DNA of 59,352 nt from Akkermansia muciniphila (GCA_945874145.1 CAMCFN010000020.1:1-59352), one strand, 5' to 3'. Positions 43,825 through 52,448 are shown, counted from the first letter of the stretch. Notes: generated from the sequence alone by a model not told the origin. Program-made: numbers and translations.

Positions 43825-46374
43825 ATGACACGCCTGCTGCTGACTTTCATTGTGCTGTCCTCGTTTGTCGCCAGAGGGGCGGAACCCCCGGGCGGCGCAA
43901 CTCGAATCGAGTTCAACCGCGACATCCGCCCCATCCTGTCCGAGAACTGCTTCTACTGCCACGGCCAGGACGCCAATCATCGCAAGGCCGATCTCCGGCT
44001 GGATGTGCGGGCGGATGCGTTGAAGGCCAAGGCGTTCGTGCCGGGTAAGCCGCTGGAGAGCGAGCTGGTGAAGCGTATGTTCACCGCCGACCACGACGAC
44101 GTGATGCCCCCGCCGAAGTCGAACCGCACGCTCACGACGGCGCAAAAGGAACTGCTCAAGCGCTGGGTGGCCGAGGGCGCGGAGTATCAGGCGCACTGGG
44201 CTTACCTCGCGCCGGAGCGGCCGGCGTTGCCGGCGGTGAAGCGGGCGGATTGGCCGCGCAACGATCTGGACCGCTTCGTCCTCGCGAAGCTGGAGGCGGC
44301 GGGGTTGTCGCCGTCGCCCGAGGCGGACCGCGCGACGTTGGTGCGCCGGCTCTCGCTGGATTTGCTCGGGCTGCCGCCGAAGCCGGAGGAGGTGGATGCC
44401 TTTGTCGCGGACACCGCGCCGAACGCTTACGAGCGGCTGGTGGACCGACTGATGAAGTCGCAGCATTACGGCGAGCGGATGGCCTTGCCGTGGCTCGATG
44501 CCGCGCGCTACGCGGACAGTAATGGCTTCCAGCAGGACGGCGACACGTTTCAGTGGATGTGGCGGGATTGGGTTTTGCGCGCGCTGAACGCGGACATGCC
44601 GTTCGACCGCTTCTCTATCGAGCAACTGGCCGGCGACCTGTTGCCCAAGCCGACGGATGACCAGCTCATTGCCACCGCTTTCAACCGCAATCATCTGCTC
44701 AACGGCGAGGGCGGGGCCATCGCGGAGGAGCAGCGCTTCAACATCCTCTTCGACCGCGTGGACACGACGGCGACGACTTGGCTCGGACTGACGCTCGCGT
44801 GCGCGCAGTGCCACGACCACAAATACGACCCGCTCACGCAGCGCGATTACTACGGGCTGATGTCCGCGTTCAACCAGGTTTCGGAGAACGGCCTCGCCGG
44901 CGGTGGGCCAGGCCCCAAGCGTATCGCCGCGCCATTCGCCGAGCTGCCCACGGAGGAGAACAAGGCGTGGCTCGCAGCCCACGAGGCGAAGGTGAAGGCG
45001 GCGGAGACGAACGGACAGGCGAAGGAGAAGCTTGAACTCGCGTTGGCCGCGTGGACGACGGGCTTGACGGCGGATTCCAGCACGCCGGATGGCAAGCCGC
45101 TGCCGGCGAACCTCACGGCGATTTTGAAGGTGGCGAGTGACAAGCGCAGCGCGGCGCAGAGCAAGGAGTTGGCAGGCGGACTCCGCACGCAGTTCGAGAC
45201 GAAGGTCTGGCCGGGCATCGCCGCGAAGGACGCGGCGGCAAAGGTGGTGGAGGACTTGAAGAAGCAGGCGGAGAAGTATCGGAAGGAAGAGGTGCCGCGC
45301 GTGATGGTCATGCGCGATGACAAGCCGCGCGAGACGTTCCTGCTGGAGCGGGGCGAATACCTGAAGCCGAAGGACAAGGTGACGTTCGCCACGCCGGCCT
45401 TCCTGCCCGCGCCCCCGAAGGACGCGCCCGCCAACCGGCTGGGCTTCGCACAGTCGCTATTCGTGCCAGAGCATCCGCTCACCGCGCGCGTGCAGGTGAA
45501 CCGCATGTGGCAGACCTTCTTCGGCGCAGGGCTGGTGAAGACGGCGGAGGATTTTGGCGTGCAGAGCGAGCTGCCGTTGCATCGTGAATTGCTGGACTGG
45601 CTGGCGGTCGAGTTCCGCGCGTGTGGCTGGAGCATGAAGCAGATGCACCGGCTCATCGTGACGAGCGCGACGTATCGGCAGAGCAGCCGCGTAAACCGCG
45701 AACTGCTGCAACGCGACCCGGAGAACACCTTGCTGGCGCGGGGCGCACGCTTCCGGGCTCCGGCGATGGTTTTGCGCGACACGGCCCTCGCGGCGAGCGG
45801 CCTGCTGGACGCGCGCATCGGGGGCAAGCCGGTTTATCCCTACCAGCCGGATGACGTGTGGGAGACCCTCGCCATCACCAAAGAACGCGACTTCACGTAT
45901 CCCGCCTCCACTGGCGCGGATCTCTATCGCCGCAGCCTCTACACGTTCTGGCGGCGCACCATCGGCCCGGCGAACATGTTCGATGCCTCCAACCGCCAGA
46001 CCTGCAAGGTGCGCGTGGCCACCACCAGCACGCCGCTGCACGCGCTGACCACCTTGAACGACCCGACTTGGGCCGAGGCTGCGCGGGTGCTGGCGGCGCG
46101 CAGCATGGTAACCGGCGCGGAGACGGACGCGCGGCTGACGTTTGCCTTCCGTCGGGTGCTCGGGCGGAAGCCCACCGCGCAGGAGGTCACCACGCTGCGC
46201 CGCATGCTCGACAAGCAGCTCAATTTTTTCCAAGCCGACACCAAGGCCGCCGCGCAGGTCGTGGCGGTGGGAGCCGCGCCCCGTGATGCGAAACTGCCGG
46301 TCGCCGACCACGCCGCGCTCACGGCGGTATGCTTGGCTTTGTTCAACCTCGACGAAGCACTGACCCGCGAATAA
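43825..46374 (+). CDS. Exported DUF1549/DUF1553 cytochrome (PSCyt1-PSCyt2-PSD1)
   Basis: 849-aa protein. The start at 43825 gives a signal peptide (MTRLLLTFIVLSSFVARGA). Order: PSCyt1 cytochrome domain with CFYCH near residue 42 and DDVMPPPKSNRTL; DUF1549 (NDLDRFVLAKLEAAGLSP, RRLSLDLLGLPPKPEEVD) containing a second heme-type motif CAQCHDHKYDP near 326; a charged helical linker (about 385-520); and DUF1553 (LTARVQVNRMWQTFFGAGLV, LVKTAEDFG). In the PVC group this protein is paired with a DUF1501 protein, which follows after 12 nt. As for DUF1592, the reaction is unproven; export and c-type heme are clear. Confidence 0.92.
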   Translation: MTRLLLTFIVLSSFVARGAEPPGGATRIEFNRDIRPILSENCFYCHGQDANHRKADLRLDVRADALKAKAFVPGKPLESELVKRMFTADHDDVMPPPKSNRTLTTAQKELLKRWVAEGAEYQAHWAYLAPERPALPAVKRADWPRNDLDRFVLAKLEAAGLSPSPEADRATLVRRLSLDLLGLPPKPEEVDAFVADTAPNAYERLVDRLMKSQHYGERMALPWLDAARYADSNGFQQDGDTFQWMWRDWVLRALNADMPFDRFSIEQLAGDLLPKPTDDQLIATAFNRNHLLNGEGGAIAEEQRFNILFDRVDTTATTWLGLTLACAQCHDHKYDPLTQRDYYGLMSAFNQVSENGLAGGGPGPKRIAAPFAELPTEENKAWLAAHEAKVKAAETNGQAKEKLELALAAWTTGLTADSSTPDGKPLPANLTAILKVASDKRSAAQSKELAGGLRTQFETKVWPGIAAKDAAAKVVEDLKKQAEKYRKEEVPRVMVMRDDKPRETFLLERGEYLKPKDKVTFATPAFLPAPPKDAPANRLGFAQSLFVPEHPLTARVQVNRMWQTFFGAGLVKTAEDFGVQSELPLHRELLDWLAVEFRACGWSMKQMHRLIVTSATYRQSSRVNRELLQRDPENTLLARGARFRAPAMVLRDTALAASGLLDARIGGKPVYPYQPDDVWETLAITKERDFTYPASTGADLYRRSLYTFWRRTIGPANMFDASNRQTCKVRVATTSTPLHALTTLNDPTWAEAARVLAARSMVTGAETDARLTFAFRRVLGRKPTAQEVTTLRRMLDKQLNFFQADTKAAAQVVAVGAAPRDAKLPVADHAALTAVCLALFNLDEALTRE

Positions 46375-46386
46375 CTCCTTCACACT

Positions 46387-47850
46387 ATGCTTTCCGAACT
46401 GCTCACCAACCATCAGCGCGTCACCCGCCGCCAGCTCTTTGGCTCGGCGGCCCAGGGCATTGGCGGGGCCGCGCTCGCCTCGCTTCTGGGCTCCCGTTTG
46501 GCCAGCGCCGCGCCCGCCGGCCAGCCGAACTTGCCGAACTTGCCGCACTTGCCGCACTTCGCACCCAAGGCAAAACGCGTCGTGTGCCTGTGGCAGGGCG
46601 GCGGACCGTCGCACCTCGATCTGTTCGACCCCAAGCCCATGCTCGCGAAGATGAAGGGGCAGGACATCCCGGACAGCGTGCGCGGCACCACGCGGCTCTC
46701 GACCATGTCCGCCAGCTACAAGAAGTGGCCCATCACGCCCGCCATCAAGCCCTTCAAGCGTTACGGCAAGAGCGGCACGGAGTTCAGCGAGATGCTGCCC
46801 AACATCGGCGCGCTGGCGGACGAGATTTGCGTCGTGCGCTCGATGACCACCGAGGCGGTGAACCACGCGCCCGGCGTCACGTTCTTCATGACCGGCGCAC
46901 AGGTGCCGGGCCGGCCCAGCATGGGCGCGTGGCTCGCGTATGGGCTGGGCTGCGAGGCGGATGACCTGCCGGCGTTCGTGGCGATGACCTCCTCGGACAA
47001 GGGCAAGACCTGCGGACAGCTCTTCTACGATTACTACTGGGGCAGCGGCTTTCTCCCGAGCCGCTATCAAGGCGTGCGTTTCCGCAACACCGGCGACCCC
47101 GTGCCATATCTCCAAAATCCGCCGGGCATGAGCCGCGAGCAGCGCCGCGTGCTGCTCGACGACTTGCAGGCGATGAACGCCGCGCACCTCAATGACTACG
47201 GCGATCCGGAGATCGACACGCGCATCGCGCAATACGAGATGGCCTTCAAAATGCAGGCCAGCGTGCCTGATCTGCTGGACTTCTCGAAGGAACCCAAGGC
47301 CGTGCTCGAACGCTACGGGCCGGATGTCCTGACCAAGGGCACCTTTGCCAACAACTGCCTCATCGCCCGCCGCCTGCTGGAGCGCGGCGTGCGTTTCGTG
47401 CAGCTCATGCACAGCGGCTGGGACCAGCATGGCAACCTTTTCACGCAGCTCGAAGCCCAGTGCCGCGACACGGATGCTCCCGCCGCCGCGCTCGTGCAGG
47501 ACTTGAAGGAGCGCGGCCTGCTGGACGACACGCTGGTGTTCTGGGGCTGCGAGTTTGGGCGCACGCCATTCGGTCAGGGCGATCCGGCGAATCCGAAGGG
47601 CCGCGACCATTTCGGCCGCGCCTACAGCATGTGGCTGGCGGGCGGCGGGGTGAAGGGCGGCACCACCTTCGGGGAAACCGACGACTTCGCGTGGAACATC
47701 GTCCGTGACCCGGTGCATGTGCATGACATGCAGGCGACGATTCTGCATCTCTGCGGCCTGAACCACGAGGCGCTCACCTTCCGCTATCAAGGCCGGCAGT
47801 TCCGCCTGACGGACGTTCACGGCCAGGTGGTGAAGGGGATTCTCGCCTGA
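46387..47850 (+). CDS. Tat-exported DUF1501 protein (sulfatase-like fold)
   Basis: 487-aa partner of the DUF1549/DUF1553 cytochrome. It has a twin-arginine leader (VTRRQLFGSAAQGIGGAA). Family motifs: VCLWQGGGPSHLDLFDPKP, MTTEAVNHAPGVTFFMTG, LMHSGWDQHGN and CEFGRTPFGQG, and a C-terminal DMQATILHLCGLNH. The family shares the alkaline phosphatase/sulfatase superfamily fold, but the sulfatase Cys/Ser motif is not seen. A short Asn/His-Leu-Pro repeat (NLPNLPHLPHF) follows the leader and comes from a 9-nt tandem repeat in the DNA. The gene converges on the sulfatase gene, 21 nt away. Confidence 0.92.
   Translation: MLSELLTNHQRVTRRQLFGSAAQGIGGAALASLLGSRLASAAPAGQPNLPNLPHLPHFAPKAKRVVCLWQGGGPSHLDLFDPKPMLAKMKGQDIPDSVRGTTRLSTMSASYKKWPITPAIKPFKRYGKSGTEFSEMLPNIGALADEICVVRSMTTEAVNHAPGVTFFMTGAQVPGRPSMGAWLAYGLGCEADDLPAFVAMTSSDKGKTCGQLFYDYYWGSGFLPSRYQGVRFRNTGDPVPYLQNPPGMSREQRRVLLDDLQAMNAAHLNDYGDPEIDTRIAQYEMAFKMQASVPDLLDFSKEPKAVLERYGPDVLTKGTFANNCLIARRLLERGVRFVQLMHSGWDQHGNLFTQLEAQCRDTDAPAAALVQDLKERGLLDDTLVFWGCEFGRTPFGQGDPANPKGRDHFGRAYSMWLAGGGVKGGTTFGETDDFAWNIVRDPVHVHDMQATILHLCGLNHEALTFRYQGRQFRLTDVHGQVVKGILA
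46531..46557 (+). repeat. 9-nt tandem repeat inside the DUF1501 gene
   Basis: Three 9-nt units, TTGCCGAAC, TTGCCGCAC and TTGCCGCAC, with a degenerate unit before them (46522-46530). They encode an in-frame Asn/His-Leu-Pro repeat just after the Tat leader. Length change by one unit would keep the frame. Confidence 0.6.
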
Positions 47851-47871
47851 CCGGTTCGGCTGCGCCCGGCG

Positions 47872-49308
47872 CTAGAGTTTGGCCTTCTTGTCAGCCTTCT
47901 TTTTGCCGTCGCCCGCCGGGCGGTATTCGTTGGCCCAGTTCTTTGCGACCAAGGATTTCAGCTCCTTCACGGTTCCCGCGTGTTGTGGATCGGCGGACAG
48001 CTCCTTGAGTTCCTGCGGATCGCTTTGCATGTCGAAGAGTTGCACGCCCTGCTTCCCGCCGTCCCATTCCGTGTAGCGCCAGCGTTCGGTGCGGATGCTG
48101 TGGCCCGCGAAGCCACCGCGCCAGACCTGGGTGAACGCGGGTTTTGTCCATGGAGCATTGGGGTTTTCCAACAGCGGTTTGAGGCTCGCACCGGCCAGAT
48201 TCTTGGGCGGGGTGAGCCCAGCCAGATCCGCCAGCGTGGGGTAGAGGTCCACGAACTCCACCGTGCGGGGACTCACGCCGCCATTGCCCTTCGCACCCGG
48301 CGCGCGGATCAGCAGCGGCGCGCGGGCGGAACCTTCCCAAAGACTTTGCTTCATCCAAAGGCCGTGCTCGCCCTCGTGGTAACCATGATCACTCCAGAAG
48401 ACGACCACTGTGCGGTCCGCCAGTTTGAGGCGGTCGAGGGCATCCAGCAGGCGCCCAATCTGCGCGTCCACAAAGGAGATGGTGGCGTAGTAGGCCTGCT
48501 TGGCCTCGCGCGACTGCTGCTCCGTGGTGCCGAACCACGGCCACGGGTTGACCGACGCGAGCGCGCTGGCCGGCGCGGCCTTCGCCTCAGGAAACGGCCC
48601 GGCGGGCATCGTGATTTTGTCCAGCGGGTAGAGGTCGAAGTATTTCTTCGGCGCGATGTAGGGGCAGTGCGGCCGGTAGAACCCGGCGGCGATGAAGAAG
48701 GGTTTGGCTTGGTTGGCCTCCAACAGCTTGATCACCTCCGTGGCCACCTTGCCGTCGGTCTGTTCCTCGTCGGTGCCGTCGGCCTTCATGAACGACAGCG
48801 AGCTGCCGAGGCCGCGCTTCGGAGTGTGGTTGGTGAGCTTGTCCTCCTCGTCCTTGTCCCGACCGCGTGGGTTGAGGGCGAGGGTCCAGGACGGCGCGTC
48901 GTCGAGCCCGGGCGTGCCGATCTGCCCGGGATTGCCGTAGTGGTAAATCTTCCCGACGCGCGCGGCGAAGTAGCCTTGGTTCATGAACATCTGCGGCAAC
49001 GTCACCACATCGGGCATGACGGAGCGGAAATGTTTCTGCAAGTCATAGACCTGCGTGGTGTCGGGCCGTAGCCCGGTCATCAGCGAGGTGCGACTGGGCG
49101 AGCACAGCGGGAACTGGCAATACGCGCGGTCGAAGCGCACGCCCGTGCGCGCCAGGCGATCAATGTGCGGCGACTTCACCAACGGATGGCCGTAGCAGCC
49201 AAGGCTGGTGCTCATGTCATCCACTGCGATGAAGAGCACGTTGAGCTTGGGCGCGGCGTTGAGGGTGGCGGCCAGAAGGCAGCCGATCAAAATGAACCTG
49301 AGGTGCAT
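47872..49308 (-). CDS. Secreted Cys-type sulfatase (iduronate-2-sulfatase-like)
   Basis: 478-aa sulfatase, exported by a signal peptide (MHLRFILIGCLLAATLNA), which supports the start at 49308 over a longer frame. The metal-binding start is VLFIAVDDMSTSLGCYG, and the formylglycine site is FPLCSPSRTSLMTG with Cys69, so a formylglycine-generating enzyme is needed for activity. HidR-type segments follow: RVGKIYHYG, GFYRPHCPYIAPKKY and FWSDHGYHEGEHGLW. The GCYGHPLVKSPHID pattern resembles iduronate-2-sulfatase and related glycan sulfatases. A helical Lys-rich tail ends the protein. Its neighbours suggest attack on sulfated polysaccharides. Confidence 0.92.
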   Translation of the reverse strand: MHLRFILIGCLLAATLNAAPKLNVLFIAVDDMSTSLGCYGHPLVKSPHIDRLARTGVRFDRAYCQFPLCSPSRTSLMTGLRPDTTQVYDLQKHFRSVMPDVVTLPQMFMNQGYFAARVGKIYHYGNPGQIGTPGLDDAPSWTLALNPRGRDKDEEDKLTNHTPKRGLGSSLSFMKADGTDEEQTDGKVATEVIKLLEANQAKPFFIAAGFYRPHCPYIAPKKYFDLYPLDKITMPAGPFPEAKAAPASALASVNPWPWFGTTEQQSREAKQAYYATISFVDAQIGRLLDALDRLKLADRTVVVFWSDHGYHEGEHGLWMKQSLWEGSARAPLLIRAPGAKGNGGVSPRTVEFVDLYPTLADLAGLTPPKNLAGASLKPLLENPNAPWTKPAFTQVWRGGFAGHSIRTERWRYTEWDGGKQGVQLFDMQSDPQELKELSADPQHAGTVKELKSLVAKNWANEYRPAGDGKKKADKKAKL

Positions 49309-49421
49309 GGCTGGATAATGGCCACAGGGGCTGCGGCTGAACAAGCCGGACTTGCCACTCATGCCCGCCTGCTCAGAAAGGATTGGGCAGCGGTTTGCGA
49401 GCCAGCTTACCATTTGCGCCA

Positions 49422-50816
49422 ATGAGTCAACCGACCGACATCCGTTGCACATCCGCCACGCTGTATTTCCTCCCTGTCCACACGCGCATGCCGCTCAAGT
49501 TCGGCGGCGAGACGGTCAGCTACGTCACCTGCGCCCGCGTGCGCGTGACGGTGCGGGACGCACAGGGCCGCGAGGCCGAGGGCTGGGGCGAAACGCCGCT
49601 TTCGGTGACGTGGGTGTGGCCCAGCGCGTTGAGCTACGAGGCGCGGCACGAGGCGATGAAGGAGTTCTGCCGGCAACTCGCGGTCGCGTGGGCGAAGTTC
49701 CCGGCCAGCGGGCATCCGATGGAGGTGGGCTACGACTTTCAGGAACACGAGCTGCCCAAACTGCTGAACGAGTTCAACGCCAGCCGCGCGAACGTGGAAC
49801 CGATGCCCTGGCTCGGCGCGCTGGTGTGCTGCTCGCTCTTCGACATCGCGGTCCACGACGCCTACGGCAACCTGCACGGAGTGCCCATCTACTCGACTTA
49901 CACCGCGCCGTGGATGACCCGCACGCTCGCGGACTTCCTCACACCGGCGGCGGGCGCGGACGTGTCGTTCGCCGGCAAGTATCCGGCGGACTTCCTCGTG
50001 GCGAAGCGGCCCGACCGTCTGCGCGCGTGGCACCTCGTCGGCGGCGTGGACCCGATTGACCCAAGCGAGCTGAAGGGCACCGAGCCAAACGACGGTTATC
50101 CCGTGCTGCTGCGCGACTGGATTCAACGCGATGGCCTGAAGTGTTTGAAAATCAAATTGCGCGGCAATGACGGGGCTTGGGACTACGCGCGCACTGTGAA
50201 GATTGGGCAAATCGCCATCGAGGAAGGCGTCGAGTGGCTCACGGCGGACTTCAACTGCACCGTCCACGAACCGGCTTACGTGAACGAGATTCTCGACCGC
50301 CTGCGCGACGAGCAGCCGCGCATTTACGGGATGTTGCTCTACGTCGAGCAACCGTTTCCCTACGACTTGGAGCAGCACCGCATTGACACGCACAGCGTCA
50401 GCGCACGGAAGCCGCTCTTCCTCGACGAGTCCGCGCACGATTGGAAGCACGTCGCGCTGGGCCGCGAGCTGGGCTGGACGGGCGTGGCGATCAAGACCTG
50501 CAAGACGCAGACCGGCGCGTTGCTCTCGCTCTGCTGGGCCAAGGCCCACGGCATGACGCTCATGGTCCAAGACCTGACCAACCCGATGCTCGCCCAAGTG
50601 CCGCACGTCCTGCTCGCCGCGCACGCTGGCACCATCATGGGCGTGGAGACCAACGCGATGCAGTTCTACCCCGAAGCCTCGCGCCTCGAAGCCACCGTGC
50701 ATCCCGGCCTCTACCAGCGGCGCAATGGCGAGGTGGACCTGAGCACACTGGGCCAAAGCGGGTTTGGCTACCGGCTGAAAGAAATTCCGGCGCGAGCGGA
50801 CATGACGGTGGCGTGA
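49422..50816 (+). CDS. Enolase-superfamily enzyme of unknown substrate
   Basis: 464-aa mandelate racemase/muconate lactonising-type protein without a signal peptide. Start 49422 (MSQPTDIRC) is close to the divergent sulfatase. The barrel shows the KxK motif in CLKIKLRG (about 242), metal ligands Asp in LTADFNC (about 276), Glu in YVEQPFPYD (about 307) and Asp/Glu in FLDESAHD (about 335), and a Lys in AIKTCKTQ near the end of the barrel. The N-terminal capping domain includes LKFGGETVSYVTCARVRV. These residues fit a working racemase, epimerase or dehydratase; the substrate is not predictable, but acid sugars are usual. Confidence 0.85.
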   Translation: MSQPTDIRCTSATLYFLPVHTRMPLKFGGETVSYVTCARVRVTVRDAQGREAEGWGETPLSVTWVWPSALSYEARHEAMKEFCRQLAVAWAKFPASGHPMEVGYDFQEHELPKLLNEFNASRANVEPMPWLGALVCCSLFDIAVHDAYGNLHGVPIYSTYTAPWMTRTLADFLTPAAGADVSFAGKYPADFLVAKRPDRLRAWHLVGGVDPIDPSELKGTEPNDGYPVLLRDWIQRDGLKCLKIKLRGNDGAWDYARTVKIGQIAIEEGVEWLTADFNCTVHEPAYVNEILDRLRDEQPRIYGMLLYVEQPFPYDLEQHRIDTHSVSARKPLFLDESAHDWKHVALGRELGWTGVAIKTCKTQTGALLSLCWAKAHGMTLMVQDLTNPMLAQVPHVLLAAHAGTIMGVETNAMQFYPEASRLEATVHPGLYQRRNGEVDLSTLGQSGFGYRLKEIPARADMTVA

Positions 50817-50826
50817 GCGCCGATGT

Positions 50827-50883
50827 TTGGAGTCCCGGCTTCAGCCGGATCGCTGCCTGAGCTGCCTGAAGGCGGGACTCCAA
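50827..50883. repeat. Long REP-like hairpin before moxR
   Basis: Arms 50827-50844 and 50866-50883 pair over 11 bp (TTGGAGTCCCG / CGGGACTCCAA) and then 6 bp (CTTCAG / CTGAAG) with one G opposite G between. The loop has 21 nt. It lies between the enolase-type gene and moxR and has no T-tract. It belongs to a different sequence class from the palindromes at 193-260. Confidence 0.55.
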
Positions 50884-50945
50884 GCGACTTTTTCCGAACG
50901 CGCAGGCTTCCGCCGCTGTCAGTTGCCGCGTAACCTCCATCCCAC

Positions 50946-51935
50946 ATGAACACCGGCATCTCCGCCATTAACGAAGAAGTCCAGAAGGCCGCCGCCTTCG
51001 TCCCCACGCTCTTCGCCGAGCTGAACAAGGTCGTCGTCGGCCAGAAATACCTCGTCGAGCGCCTCACCATCGGCCTGCTCGCCAACGGCCACGTGCTGCT
51101 CGAAGGCGTGCCCGGCCTCGCCAAGACGCTCTCGGTCAAATCCCTCGCGTCGTGCCTGAATGTGAAGTTCTCCCGCCTCCAGTTCACGCCGGACATGCTG
51201 CCCGCCGACGTCATCGGCACGCAGATTTACAACCCACAGTCCGGCGGCTTCACCACGCGCCAGGGCCCCATCTTCGCCAACCTCGTCCTTGCGGACGAAA
51301 TCAACCGAGCACCCGCCAAGGTGCAGTCCGCGCTGCTGGAGGCGATGCAGGAAAAACAAGTCACCATCGGCGACCGTTCCTACAAGCTGGAGGAGCCGTT
51401 CCTCGTCCTCGCCACGCAAAATCCCATCGAGCAGGAAGGCACGTATCCGCTGCCCGAGGCGCAGGTGGACCGCTTCATGTTGAAGCTGAAAATTGGCTAC
51501 CCGACCCGCGAGGAGGAGCGGCAAATCCTCGACCTCATGGCCCGCACCAGCGGCCTGCCGACCGTCCAGCCCGTCGTGGAGGCCAAGACCATCCTCGCCG
51601 CGCGTCAGGTCATCAACGACATCTACGTGGACGACAAGGTGAAGGACTACATCGTGGATCTCGTGTGCGCCACGCGCGACCCGGCCAAATACAAAATCAA
51701 CGTGAAGGACTTCATCCAGCTCGGCGCCTCGCCGCGCGCGACTATCTCCCTCGCGCTCGCCTCGAAAGCCTACGCTTTCCTCAAAGGCCGCGGCTACGTG
51801 ACCCCGCAGGACGTGAAGAGCATCGGCATGGACGTGCTGCGCCACCGCGTCGCCATCACCTACGAAGCCGAGGCGGAGGACAAGACCAGCGAGACGGTGA
51901 TCCAGAAGATATTTGATGAATTGCCGGTGCCGTGA
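50946..51935 (+). CDS. MoxR-family AAA+ ATPase
   Basis: 329-aa AAA+ chaperone-type ATPase. Walker A LLEGVPGLAKTL (about 50-60), Walker B NLVLADEINRAPAKVQ (about 110-120), sensor 1 LATQNPIEQEGTYPLPEAQ, arginine-finger region DRFMLKL, and a C-terminal lid with FIQLGASPRATISL. MoxR proteins mature or insert cofactors into partner proteins, typically with a DUF58 and a von Willebrand protein encoded right after. Here that partner is absent: a hicBA module follows immediately, and 61 nt at the 3' end of this gene are repeated downstream of it, so the final 20 codons may have been restored or carried by the inserted DNA. Confidence 0.93.
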   Translation: MNTGISAINEEVQKAAAFVPTLFAELNKVVVGQKYLVERLTIGLLANGHVLLEGVPGLAKTLSVKSLASCLNVKFSRLQFTPDMLPADVIGTQIYNPQSGGFTTRQGPIFANLVLADEINRAPAKVQSALLEAMQEKQVTIGDRSYKLEEPFLVLATQNPIEQEGTYPLPEAQVDRFMLKLKIGYPTREEERQILDLMARTSGLPTVQPVVEAKTILAARQVINDIYVDDKVKDYIVDLVCATRDPAKYKINVKDFIQLGASPRATISLALASKAYAFLKGRGYVTPQDVKSIGMDVLRHRVAITYEAEAEDKTSETVIQKIFDELPVP

Positions 51936-51936
51936 A
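51876..51936 (+). repeat. Direct repeat copy 1: 3' end of moxR
   Basis: This 61-nt segment, the last 20 codons of moxR plus one base, recurs at 52364-52424 with one difference (51893 G against 52381 A). The 488-nt repeat unit contains hicB and hicA. It behaves like the left border of an inserted cassette. Confidence 0.9.
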
Positions 51937-51955
51937 AATCGCTAGCCTGACGCAT

Positions 51956-52168
51956 ATGAAGAACAAGTTCACAGCGGTGATTAAGCAGGATTCTGACTGG
52001 TGGATCGGCTGGGTTGAGGAAATCCCCGGCGTGAACTGCCAGGGCAAGACCAAGGCAGAACTGCTTAAGAATCTCCGTTCGGCACTGAGCGAAGCCTTGG
52101 AGTTCAACCGTGAGGACGCACGGAAGGCGGCGCAGGAGAATTACGAGGAAGCCACCATTCTTGCGTGA
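51956..52168 (+). CDS. hicB: HicB-family antitoxin
   Basis: 70-aa antitoxin with the HicB core: KNKFTAVIKQDSDWWIGWVE, EIPGVNCQGKTKAELLKNL, then a helix SALSEALEFNREDARKAAQ. It is a short form without the C-terminal ribbon-helix-helix or HTH domain of longer HicB proteins. An in-frame TTG/ATG extension upstream overlaps moxR and is less likely; ATG 51956 is chosen by homology. It should bind and inhibit the HicA toxin. The antitoxin gene comes first here, the reverse of the classical hicAB order, and its stop overlaps the GTG start of hicA (GTGA). Confidence 0.88.
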   Translation: MKNKFTAVIKQDSDWWIGWVEEIPGVNCQGKTKAELLKNLRSALSEALEFNREDARKAAQENYEEATILA

Positions 52169-52350
52169 AGCGGCGGGAGTTCATCCGGCATCTGGCTGCG
52201 CGTGGCTGTCAACTCGTGCGCGAAGGCGCGAATCACTCTTGGTGGGAGAACCCGATACTCAACCGCCGCTCGGCCGTCCCACGCCATACCGAGATCAATC
52301 GCTTTCTTGCGCGGAAGATTTGCCGGGACTTGGGAGTGGGGGAGCCGTGA
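52165..52350 (+). CDS. hicA: HicA-family mRNA interferase toxin
   Basis: 61-aa dsRBD-fold toxin. Pattern: MKRREFIRHLAARGCQLVRE, GANHSWWENP with the catalytic His24, then RRSAVPRHTEINRFLARKI and CRDLGVGEP. HicA enzymes cleave mRNA and tmRNA independently of the ribosome. The GTG start at 52165 overlaps hicB. The full length and intact His suggest an active toxin. The second copy of the moxR end begins 14 nt after the stop. Confidence 0.9.
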   Translation: MKRREFIRHLAARGCQLVREGANHSWWENPILNRRSAVPRHTEINRFLARKICRDLGVGEP

Positions 52351-52363
52351 AACGCTCGCGGCC

Positions 52364-52424
52364 GAGGACAAGACCAGCGAAACGGTGATCCAGAAGATAT
52401 TTGATGAATTGCCGGTGCCGTGAA
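52364..52424 (+). repeat. Direct repeat copy 2: detached 3' end of a moxR gene
   Basis: 60 of 61 bases match 51876-51936. The frame of moxR stays open through this copy and ends with the same stop codon, and the one difference inside the repeat (GAG/GAA) is synonymous. It has no start codon or gene body of its own: it is a gene fragment and probably the right border of the hicBA insertion. Confidence 0.9.
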
Positions 52425-52448
52425 CCGCGCACAGCGACTCGAAACCGC

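Noticed and set aside
46522..46557. Short tandem repeat considered as a CRISPR-like or phase-variable tract
   Set aside because: The unit is 9 nt, in frame, with three to four copies and no spacers; length changes would not shift the frame.
45457..47820. 787-codon open frame opposite the DUF1553 and DUF1501 genes
   Set aside because: It spans two well-recognised genes and their junction on the other strand; its product has no domain and the biased composition of a shadow frame.
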